From Kitagawia praeruptora (lineage: Eukaryota > Streptophyta > Magnoliopsida > Apiales > Apiaceae): a stretch of DNA of 64,000 nt. The notes below the pieces were generated by a model. It searched no databases. It was not told where the DNA came from and was given only the letters and a program-made list of their open reading frames with translations. The position numbers and the translations under genes were made by a program. The stretch is from contig CM075347.1 of the NCBI GenBank assembly GCA_037693485.1, positions 136,308,501-136,372,500 of the forward strand. The letters are read 5' to 3'. Shown one piece after another: positions 18,931 to 28,464 of the stretch (the first letter of the stretch is position 1; each line of letters starts with the position of its first letter).

Positions 18931-21721
18931 CATGATGAACACACGGAGAGCATCGGTGACTACGAACACCACCACTAGCACTTCTGTACCCGTGATTGCG
19001 AAACAAGGGTCTGTACCCCCTTAAACGAGTACCCAGATTTTGGGTTCTCAACCCCAAGGACGAATTTCCGAATTACTGAAACGCATGTCTAGGGATCGCA
19101 GCCCATAGGGATGAATCCCCGAGGCTAGGAGATGAATCCCCTTAATGGTTATTTCCCTTCTTGGATACGGCATACCCCCATGGAGCATAGATCTCCACCA
19201 CCGTGATTCTCGCAAGCACGAATCCAGCCTACGGGCTACTCATCTATCTCCCAAACGTAGGAGGCGTTGGAGAAACTGGCCATGCACATCGAATGCACAA
19301 GCCATAAAAACCCCCATACATCACAGGCCTAGGCCTTGTCTATGAAGGAGGGTACCTAGATTATTCTGGACCCTATACCGAGGATTCATCATCTAAGGAT
19401 GATCGAGATCGAGCCCCGAGGAGGAGGGGTGCAGAAAAATAACCCATTGATGGGCGTGACTGAAGAAAGAACAAGAGAAGCAATAAAACTATCTCCCTAT
19501 TACAAAGGTCAGAGAAATCCCCTTTGTTGATTTGGGGAGGCCTTCAAGGAGGCACAGAAAGATTGAGGTCCCAAGGACAGAGATCCCAAGGTCTGAGCCC
19601 AATGATTTAATACAACCAGGAGGTCAGGATGATCCTACCATTCCTTTTATTGAGAAGGTGAAGAGTGCCCACACCTATCACTGTTCAAGGGTTGAACCCT
19701 CTAGGAACGAAAATTTAAATGAGACTCCAAGGAGCCGAAAAAGACAGATTCTAAACTCTTAAGGGACGGATCCCCAATCTTAGGCACGATTTGCCCATAA
19801 CCGCGTACTGATTAGCATGATCTCTAATAAGGGGTGATTCACCTCATAATTGAGGCTTGGAACCTCCACACGCAGCAGGGAGAAGAAGTCTCAACCATAC
19901 ACTAAAGACGATAGAAGAGCAATCGGACTGATGATCCACTCCCCTTGACTTTCATTCAGGGAATGACTCCCCTAAAGACGCATCTCCAAGGGATGATTCC
20001 CCAAGGGATGACCCAAATCCACTAACTCAATGAGCGAATCCTCAATTACATATGATGGTCTCACCTCTGGCTAATGGAGCACAAAGAGCAGGACGTTCTC
20101 AACCCCGAGGGACTCAAGGAACGGCTCTTCAGGCCATAGAAGAAAAGATTTAGGGGCTCAAATTACTCATCCGCAGCAGCCAATTGTGGGTTCAATAAAT
20201 TCAGGGACGAATCCCCTCCGGATGGTGGTGTCGCCCCTCTAGCGCACCATTGGGACTACAGATGTCCATCTCTATCATTACACAATGAACTTAGGGACAT
20301 CATTCATCGATGGTAGAAATGATCAACAACATGAGGCATACGTGCCTCAATGCATTTAGGACCTAGAACGCCAATGAAGGAGTCGTGATTTCTCCGGATT
20401 TATACTGTTGACAATTCATCATCCACTAATGAAGATAACCACCTCAGAAGGAGAACCAGGCAATGAGCTCGAAGGAGGGTCAGGGCCTTCTCAGCCCCAT
20501 GGATCCAAAGGACTGGCTCTCAAGACTTTAGGAGGAATGATACTCACTCATGAAGCGCTTATCCAAAAATTGAAGAAAGATTTAGAAATACAAGAGGCTA
20601 GGCAGCCCCCAAGGGCTAGGGTCCCCCCATGTTATTAAGTCAAAAAATACCCCAAAGATGATAAGGGTTTATACACAAAGGGTTGATCCCGATGACTCGA
20701 TACCTCTAGGTGATCATGACGATCCAATCATAATGAATGCTCATATCTCAAGGAAACTCAAGATGCCCACCATCGAGGTGTGTAATGAGGCAGGAGATCC
20801 CACTAATCATATGAGGACATCCTTCAATGCACTTCTAATTTCAATCCGTGACTAACACAATCAAGTGTAGGGCGTTCTCTCAAACCCTGGGGGGCGTGAC
20901 ACAACGATAGTATAGTCGATCATCCCCGAACTCGACCGGATCCTTTAAAGGACTAAGTAGGGCACTTATCGTCCCATTTATTGATAGAAAGTTCATGAGA
21001 AAAGTTTTGCATCCCCATGAACGTGGAACAAGGAAAGAATGAATATTTGAGGGATTACATGAAGCGAATCACCAAGAAAGCCTTGAAGGTAGAGTAGCCA
21101 TCAAGGTAGATGAAAGTGTAAGGGAAGCCTCGACCCATGTTGGAGGCAATGGAGGAAATAACAAGAAGCAAAGGTAGTCAAGAGTAGAATTTTAAGGATA
21201 GGCATCCTCGAACAAGTAAAGATTCTGACTCTCCCTCGAAGAAGAACAATCAAGGATCGAGGTTCACCAGCCATGCATATTTGTATAATAAAAAAAGCCA
21301 AATCCTGATGAACATTGAGAAACAAAAGAATCTCTGATGGCTGAAGCCACTAAGGGCTGACCCCGGGAAGAGAAATAATAACCAATATGGTCAGTTCCAT
21401 AAGCCAGTGGGGAATATCACTCACGATTGTAGACAGCTGAAACACAAGATCAAGTTTCTGATCCAAAGAGAAAAGTTGAATAAGTTCATCAAGGATGGCC
21501 AACAGGGTAACCTAAGGCAGTATTATGAAGTAGAGATTATGAAAGGAAGGATGGCGATCGAGATCGCAATCCATAGCCCTAGGATTACAACGATCGGGAT
21601 CGAGATCGCAATCAACAGGGTAAGCATGATTTTTGAAGACCCGACAACGATCGGGAATACAAGGAGCTCCCGTAAAGCTTACACTCAAGAAGTTATGCAC
21701 ATTATAGGAGAAGCTCCATAG
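18931..21721 (+). pseudogene. Degenerate gag of the Tat-like element
   Basis: A start at 18931 (MMNTRRASVTTNTTTSTSVP) runs into a stop at about 19022. Further fragments with stops and frame changes follow: EAGDPTNHMRTSFNALLISI near 20790-20850, a part resembling the gag stretch FI..K...SLMNVEQGK (about 20970-21110), and GNITHDCRQLKHKIKFLIQR near 21410-21470, the conserved end of gag in this group. No zinc knuckle survives. Confidence 0.75.
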
Positions 21722-21737
21722 CGAACAAATACTGAAA

Positions 21738-22080
21738 ATGACATTTGTCTTTGATGATTCTGAAGGGGTCAAGTGCCTCCATGATGACCCGTTGGTCATA
21801 ACACCTGTGATAGGTAACTCGCAAGTGAAAGGAGTCTTTGTAGACAATGGAACATCAGTGAATATCTTGTTTCATGATGCATTCTCGAAGGTGGGATGCA
21901 ACGATTCTCAAATTGACCCCCTCCAACATGCATGTCTATGGGTTCAATAGAGTTGAGTCAAGATTTGAAGAAACTATTCGGATGTCCAAGATAATGGGAC
22001 GGGAGCCTAAGGAGGCCACTCAGATATTGAACCTTTTGGTGGTTAAAAAAAAACTTCCACTTACAATGTTATCCTAGGAA
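21738..22080 (+). pseudogene. Degenerate aspartic protease of the Tat-like element
   Basis: The frame encodes MTFVFDDSEGVKCLHDDPLV and VKGVFVDNGTSVNILFHDAF. This matches the retroviral-type protease of gypsy elements, in which the catalytic motif is normally DSGSS; here it reads DNGTS. The frame closes at 21950 and the homology shifts to the next frame (KIMGREPKEATQILNLLVV). Confidence 0.75.
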
Positions 22081-22369
22081 TGATAGGCTTGAACACCCCT
22101 AAGGTGGTTGCCTCAAGATAAGACCTGATGATCAAATTTCCTGCAAGGAAGGGAGTTGATAAAGAAAAGAAAGATCAAACAATAACAAAGAATTGATATC
22201 CAGCCACTTTGAGGCCTGATGGAATCGGGGGGCAGGTCCTCTCGATTGAAGACATGGATGTCCAAGAAGATGAGAAACAAAGAGAAAACTCCGCAAAGGA
22301 CTTAGTCCCCACTCCCCTAGTTCCTGAAGAACCTAAAAAGTTACCCACGTAGGGCATTGCTGAATGAAC

Positions 22370-23084
22370 CCTTGAAGGGCAAATTAGATCCGTTCCTCAA
22401 GAGAACAAATGTGGTATTTACTTGGACAATAGCTGATATGCCAGGGGTCGACCCCCAATTAATTATGTAAACTAGACGTCCACCCGAATAGGGATACGAA
22501 GAAACGGAAGAAAATAAATTTTGATTCCAAGAGGCAGGAAGGCCAATGGAGAATGAAGGACGTGTAATTAAATTCATTGATATGAAAGATGCATGTCTTA
22601 GTGACTACTTTCCCCTACCAAGGAACGATACATTGACCAATGCAACAAAGGTGACGTCCCAAAGAGGCGACATCCCAAAGATTGATAAATAAGATCTTTG
22701 AGCATCTTAGTGGGAAGACTATAGAAGTCCATGAAAATGATATGTTAATCAAGAGCCTCGATAAGGTACATCACATCGAGCATTCTCGTGAGGCGTTTGA
22801 GGTGTTAAGGCACCACAAGATGATATTGAATCTGACTTAATAAGCCTTCAGCATAGGATCAGGAAATTTTTTGGGTTTTACGGTCTCCAAACATGGAAAT
22901 TAAGGCCAACCCAGATAAGAGCAGAGCAATCCTTGACACGGAACCTCCAGGTGTTGACATAACCAAATCACGGAAAGTTACTGCATCTATACTTGGATGT
23001 ACTTAATACAGATTTGAGTGTCGTCCTCGTGAAAGAGGAAAACAAAGTTCAGAAACCCATCTGTTATGTGAAAAAGGTCTTGCA
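22370..23084 (+). pseudogene. Degenerate reverse transcriptase of the Tat-like element
   Basis: Short remnants separated by stops: VVFTWTIADMPGVDP (about 22408-22452), FIDMKDACLSDYFPLP (about 22573-22620), a FFGFYGLQT segment like the FLGFMV motif (about 22867-22895), and LVKEENKVQKPICYVKKVL (about 23027-23083), the start of the gypsy RNase H linker. The YVDD box is not recognisable. Confidence 0.65.
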
Positions 23085-23620
23085 TTGGACAAAGTAACCA
23101 CAATAAATCCCCAAGCATTCACTGACTTCATGGTTGAACACACCATTGACAACCAAGAAGTCGGGGGGCATGAGGTAGTACCCCAGGAGGACAAAGGATT
23201 AGAGAAGGAGAATCTAGAAGCGGTACTCAATGAGTATTGGATCGATTTTGACAGAGAATCAAAAACAAATTAAGTCAGAACATACCCCGATGGGCTCATG
23301 CTTGAGAATGCCCCATAGTTGGATTTCCCAATGACAGACAACGAGGCTGAATGCAAAGCCTTGATAGCCGGACTTGGCTTGAGGCCTGAGGGTCAAAAAC
23401 CTCAAAGTCCGTGGAGACTCAAGATCGATAATACCGCAAGTGAAAGGCGAGTTTGAGGGAAGGGCTGGAACCATGACAAATACTTGAAGCCTGACTCAAT
23501 TCAATGAGTGTTACATGAAATACAACCTGGAAGGAATATGTAAAGGCTGATGTCCTACCCAAGTTTGCCTCCTCGGAGTTTGAGAATTTTATAGAAGTTT
23601 TCACTTCCAAGTCTTGAAGG
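23085..23620 (+). pseudogene. RNase H region, first (decayed) copy
   Basis: MVEHTIDNQEVGGHEVVPQE and EYWIDFDRESKTN parallel the second copy at 24469 (VEYIIDNQEVGGQEVIDQE, EYWMLYFDGASKTK). Stops and frameshifts follow from 23271 on, though pieces such as ...NEAECKALIAGLGL can still be traced to about 23620. Confidence 0.7.
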
Positions 23621-23639
23621 CCCGAAGCAATGACTAAAA

Positions 23640-24320
23640 AACTAACAGCACCTGTAGGAGGTGTGGAAAGCTATTGGATAGATCCTACAAAGATTCACCA
23701 GGAAACTGGTTAGATACTCGACAATGCCTTGGAGGTACGAAAGTTGTCAGTTAGAACACTAAGGCCTCAAAACTCGAATTCAACCTTGAAAGAAACTCAT
23801 ATGAAAAACTGTAGGCAACACTCGGGGGGCATGACCTTTGACCTTTAGATGGCCTAACTAGGATTCTACAGGTCAGAAATAATGGCTGATGCCAGAAGTT
23901 ATGTGCGATCGATATACAAAAACACGCAACTGTTGATCAATACCCTGAATTACTGAAAACCATCAGTTCCAACACTCCCAGTGGCAAATGCCCAGAGGAA
24001 GTTCCTGATAGTGGCAATTGATACCTTCATGAAGTAGACTGAGGCCAAACCCCAAGCCTGGATAACCACCAAGTAAATGACATAATTCCTGTGGGAAAGT
24101 GTGATATGTAGATATGGAGTTCCACCAATCCTTGTAGCCAGAAATGGATAACAATTCAAAAACGAGGATCTTACAAGCTGGAAGTGTTTGAAAGAAACGT
24201 GGTACCTAGACTTGGCACATCCCAAACCTCAAGGTTTATCATATCTGAGCATCCGGTTAGGACACTCCACCTGATCAGACTAAGTAGAAATAAGGTTCGA
24301 TGAAACCACAAGCTTCTAGC
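23640..24320 (+). pseudogene. Degenerate integrase of the Tat-like element
   Basis: Fragments include ANAQRKFLIVAIDTFMK (about 23980-24033), TEAKPQAWITTK and ICRYGVPPILVARNG (about 24105-24150). These correspond to the gypsy integrase core, normally ...VDYFTKWVEAEAL... and CRFGVP..LVTDNG. The Asp of the second motif is Ala here and stops interrupt the frame, so it is inactive. Confidence 0.7.
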
Positions 24321-24432
24321 TCTAAGTAATTGAAGGCTTGAATAGGCCGCGTTCAATGTAATTGAAGGTTTGAATAGGCCATGTTCCATGCAATTGAAGG
24401 CTTGAATAGGCCGCGTTCAATGTAATTGAAGG
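24320..24432 (+). repeat. Three-unit tandem repeat, about 36 bp
   Basis: ATTGAAGGCTTGAATAGGCC is repeated three times, with a spacer reading CGCGTTCAATGTA or a variant, just before the second RNase H copy. A related unit occurs at about 25185-25225 after that copy. The repeats thus flank it on both sides. Confidence 0.75.
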
Positions 24433-25089
24433 CTCATCAAGTGGGCACTCGAACTAGGAGAATTTGATGTGAAGTACAAGCCTAGGACGGCCATCAAAGC
24501 CCAAGCTCTAGCTGACTTCGTGGTTGAATATATCATTGACAACCAAGAAGTCGGGGGGCAGGAGGTAATAGACCAGGAAGGTCAGCAAGGTGAGAAGCCC
24601 CTGGAAGAGAATAAAGAGTATTGGATGCTCTATTTTGATGGGGCATCCAAAACAAAAACCAGTGATGCAGGTTTAGTTCTGCAAATCCCCGATGGGCTTG
24701 CAGTTGAGTATGCCTTGAAGTTGGCCTTCCAAACAACTTACAACGAGGCAGAGTATGAAGCTCTGATAGCCGGCCTTGGATTGACAAGAGCCTTGAGGGT
24801 GAAGAACCTGAAAGTCTGTGGAGACTTAAAGCAGGTAGTCTCACAAGTCGATGGAGAGTTTGAGGCTAGAGAAAAGAATATGGCCAAATACTTGAGGATT
24901 GTGAAAGCTACGATAGCCCAGTTCGACGAGTGGCACGTTGAGTATACCCCAAGGGAGGAGAATACAAAGGTCGATGACTTATCTCAGTATACTTCTTCAG
25001 AGGTCGAGACCCATTCTGGGAGCGTGTACTTCCAAGTTCAGAGAACCCCTACAATTGATTTTAAGCTTATTGCTCCTATCGGGATATGA
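24430..25089 (+). CDS. RNase H region, second copy, open frame
   Basis: An open frame of 206 residues from the ATG at 24469, with homology extending upstream to 24430 (KWALELGEFDV). It encodes the RNase H of a Tat/Retand-type gypsy polyprotein: YWMLYFDGASKTKTSDAG with the first catalytic Asp, TYNEAEYEALIAGL with the Glu, a CGDLKQVVSQV stretch with the third Asp, and ENTKVDDLSQY near the end. It is a polyprotein domain, not a free gene, and has no start signal of its own. It is much better preserved than the first copy at 23085-23620, so it was duplicated or acquired later. Confidence 0.75.
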   Translation, partial: RLIKWALELGEFDVKYKPRTAIKAQALADFVVEYIIDNQEVGGQEVIDQEGQQGEKPLEENKEYWMLYFDGASKTKTSDAGLVLQIPDGLAVEYALKLAFQTTYNEAEYEALIAGLGLTRALRVKNLKVCGDLKQVVSQVDGEFEAREKNMAKYLRIVKATIAQFDEWHVEYTPREENTKVDDLSQYTSSEVETHSGSVYFQVQRTPTIDFKLIAPIGI

Positions 25090-25499
25090 GGATGCTGGAT
25101 AGATCCTATCAAAGCAAACCTTGAGAATGGCTGGTTGCCAAACGATGCCACGGAGGCAGGTAAGCTAGCTATAAGGAACTAAAGGCTCGAATAGGCCACG
25201 TTCCCCCGACTGAAGGCTCACGAATGCCCAACTCCGTCCAAATGAAGGCTCAAAAAATACCAGAAATAAGTTAAAAAAAATAAAAATATTGCAAGGAGTT
25301 AGAGCTCGAAACAAGCTTCGATTTGATATATCATCAGCTCAAATCGGAGCAACGAGCAAAAAGATGTGGATTTTTAAACACTCATGGAGTAAGCGGGCCT
25401 TATAATCGAGTTAAAGGACAAAAATATGACCTCAATCCATGTCTTCAGGGGCTGGAATTTCAAGTCACGATTGACCTCCTCTGGGTCTCAAAGGTGAGG

Positions 25500-26310
25500 T
25501 TGTGATGACCCATGACCTAGGACAAACGAGGCTTTAAAAAGGCTTCAATCGAGGTCGTGAATTGAGATCGTTTACCTCACGAGGAGGCCCATTTTGGATC
25601 CTTACACGACCTCAATCCTGGTCGTGAATTGAGATCGTTTACCTCACGAGGAGGCCCATTTTGGATCCTTACACGACCTCAATCCTGATCGTGAATTGAG
25701 ATTGTTTACCTCACGAGGAGGTCCATTTTGGATCCTTACACGACCTCAATCCTAGTCGTGAATTGAGATTGTTTACCTCACGAGGAGGCCCATTTTGTAT
25801 CCTTACACGACCTCAATCCAGGTCATGAATTGAGATCGTTTACCTCACGAGGAGGCCCCTTGGGGGACACCACACGACCTCAATCCAGGTCATGAGTTGA
25901 GGTCATAGACCTCACGATCAGGGCAGTGAAGAGACATTACACGACCTCAATCCAGGTCGAAGAATGAGCTCTTGGAGCTTACGACGAGGTCAAATTTTGG
26001 CCCTTGGGCGACCTCAATCCAGGTCATAATTGAGGTCATAGAACCTCAAGACTTGAAATAAATTGAAGGCCTTACACGACCTCGATCCAGGTCGTGGATT
26101 GAGGTCGTGAGCCTCACGACCAGTCTAAATTGAAGGCCTTACCCGACCTCAAGTGAGGTCGCAGAGGGAGCTCGTGAAGTCTACGACCTGGGACAAATCA
26201 TGGCCATGGACGATCTAAAATGAGGTCGTAAATTGACCTCACATAACTCACGACCAGCCCCCAAATGAGGGGTTACACGACCTCAAATGAGGTCTTACAA
26301 AAAGTACAAT
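25500..26310 (+). repeat. Tandem array, 67-bp units rich in ACGACCTCAAT
   Basis: Four to five regular 67-bp units begin at 25571 and 25638 and continue to about 25860. They contain TTACCTCACGAGGAGGCCC, ACACGACCTCAATCC and TCGTGAATTGAGATCGT. Further on the array decays into irregular units to about 26310, with remnants at 26545-26650. ACGACCTCAAT and its complement ATTGAGGTCGT alternate, so each unit can fold back. It lies in the non-coding 3' region of the Tat-like element. Confidence 0.85.
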
Positions 26311-26795
26311 TTAGTACCCCTACTTTTGCTATGTTCACAAAAAGAGTCCCTGAAAAATTATGAAATAATCCCCCTAAAATGCATGTGTGCACAAATTCAA
26401 TATTTTCGATTAAAATTTTCGAATTTTATTCGAGTAAAATTTTATCCGAGTAAGACAGCCCTGATTCGGGTATAAAAGTTATTCAAAATTTGAATAACAT
26501 AAATAATATTATTCAAAAATATTATTTTAAAAAAAAAACACTTCACTACCTCAAAAGAGGTCGGAGATTGACCTCTGAAAATCCCACGAACACCGCCATG
26601 ATGGATCCTTGAACGACCTGAAGTGAGGTCGTAGATGTCCTCAAAAATTCATTCGACCTGCCCCTCAAAAGGAGAAAACCACGAACTGAAATGAGGATGG
26701 CTGGAAAAATGTTGTTTAGCACCCTAAACTTTGTAGAATTGACGTATTGATCTCTCAAGTTTATAAAAAGACATATTTAAATTGTCATGAATAAT

Positions 26796-27000
26796 AAGAA
26801 AAATATCTGTGGGTACATAAAAATTCCTAAATTATTAGGAATAATTAAGAAAAATACCTGTGGGTACAATAAAATTCCTAAAATATTAGGAAAAATTACG
26901 AAAAATACCCGTGGGTACATAAAAATTCCTAAATTATTAGGAATAATTAAGAAAAATACCTGTGAGTATATAAAAATTCTTCAAACATTAGGAAAGGTAT
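26796..27000 (+). repeat. Tandem array of four 51-bp units
   Basis: Units start at 26796, 26847, 26898 and 26949, each with AAGAAAAATACCTGTGGGTAC and ATTCCTAAATTATTAGGA or variants; the latter is itself a short palindrome. A fifth partial start is seen at 27000. Because 51 is divisible by three, a frame stays open through the array (26787-27002), but this is no evidence of a gene. Confidence 0.85.
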
Positions 27001-27304
27001 AGAAAAATACGAGGAAAATTATAGAAATATTTTCTTGACAATTTGAGCAATAATTTATGCTAATAATGCATAAAAGCCTTATGAAAGTGTCGAAATTGCT
27101 AAAAGCAAGCACCATTAAAGCCTCGAATAAGGTCAATCGTCGTAAATGTGTAGGTCGTTCCACACTTTACAATAAGGCGATATTCGTGAAACACTAGTGT
27201 ATTGAATCCCCGGTAAGGGAACGAAAATAAATCCCGAGTCTCGAAAAGGACAGTTATAACTTTTACGAAAACCTGATCGGTTTTCCCAGAAGTTGAGGGG
27301 CAAA

Positions 27305-27813
27305 TGATATGCGCTAAAAATAAGTCCTAGGGACACAATTAATGATGCATTAATTAAACCTAGTTTGGTCAAAATACGAAGCCCATTAATGATGCCCAAA
27401 ACCCTAATTAAATATTAATTTCGTAATTAATATTGGGGGTTAATTAACAGCTTGGAAATAGGAGTCAAATAAGGATACAATATATGTATGGTGTAGCCTC
27501 CAAGGCACCTAATTAAAGATGGAAACTGATTCCTACAAGATAAGATCTAGAATATTCTCCAAGGAGGTGACTTGTCCACCAAGTCTCCTAACCCTACTCC
27601 GATTCTAAGGCTTCTCAAGCCTATATAAAGGGTCTGACCCCTCATTCTCAGAACTACATCTTGGCTTGATTCTCTAACAATACAGAGATACGTAGGCATC
27701 TTGTGAGGACAGATTGAGTCACGAAACACAAGTGCAGCCATTAAAACTCGAAGCTTCCACAATCCCTAGTAGTTAATACGCAATAAATACACCCTACTTT
27801 TTATTCCACAACA
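27305..27813 (+). repeat. 3' LTR of the Tat-like element
   Basis: 509 bp, starting TGATATGCGC and ending CCACAACA, with the TATA box at 27622-27629. The purine-rich AGAAGTTGAGGGGCAAA just before it (27288-27304) serves as polypurine tract. The copy of ATTAC at 27814-27818 completes the target duplication. Confidence 0.93.
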
Positions 27814-27818
27814 ATTAC

Positions 27819-28464
27819 ATACATTATACTCCCAACAATACAATGACAGTAGCCACCAGTAGTATTAGCTTTCATGTAAAACAAAACACTTGGGGAAATG
27901 GTGAAACTCTAGTGTCATTCACAAGATTTCTCACCAATTCAAAATATGTTATGTACAGCACAAACTTATTCGTAGGGCTCGGACACAATATAACAGCTGC
28001 ATTACAATTTTAACAAGATGAAATAAAACATGTACAGCACATACATCAAACACTTTTCAATAATATAGATACTCAAAATATAGATACTATTTTCCACATT
28101 TGCTAATTCCTTTTACAATTACTACAATGTCAAAAATAATAAATTGTAGAATGCCTCACAGAGCATTTAACTCGGAGGCACAACAGCGCGCAAATACAAT
28201 GGGAAACAATGTCATTCCTACTATGAAGCAAGTGAAGGAAGCTCCTATCCTATTTTTCACTTCAAACGGCTAATAACATGTACAATGGCTTTACTTGGAT
28301 AGACCTAAAATGCCTCCGCAGGATGATTCATCTCTTGCACGGTACATACGGAATGCTGCACTAGTAAGCCAAAGCCCAGGTGAAAAAAAACAGATGGGCC
28401 CATAACTATAATTTAAGCATAGAAGAATCTTATATTGTAGACCTATAAATTGAAGAACCAGTGC
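27819..28464. other. 3' flank of the PP2C gene
   Basis: No open frame. It probably holds the 3' UTR and polyadenylation region of the reverse-strand PP2C gene, whose stop codon ends at 28465. The gypsy element begins about 650 bp downstream of that stop. No poly(A) signal could be assigned with confidence. Confidence 0.45.

Larger units (their letters stand above)
18390..27813 (+). mobile_element. Tat-like Ty3/gypsy retrotransposon, 9.4 kb, coding decayed
   Basis: Two 509-bp LTRs (18390-18898 and 27305-27813) bound it, with the 5-bp duplication ATTAC on both sides (18385-18389, 27814-27818). I count 8 differences between the LTRs (about 1.6%). The primer-binding site TGGCGCCGTCTGTGGGA is at 18901-18917, and a purine-rich tract precedes the right LTR. 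Order inside: broken gag, protease, RT, first RNase H copy, integrase, a short repeat block, a second RNase H copy with an open frame, then a long non-coding 3' region with two tandem arrays. The numerous stops contrast with the young LTRs, so the element was probably moved in trans by an active relative. Clade assignment is by gag/protease style and the long 3' region. Confidence 0.92.

Noticed and set aside
25500..26310. Regular repeats considered as a CRISPR-like array
   Set aside because: Units are contiguous and nearly identical throughout, without unique spacers, inside a plant retrotransposon.
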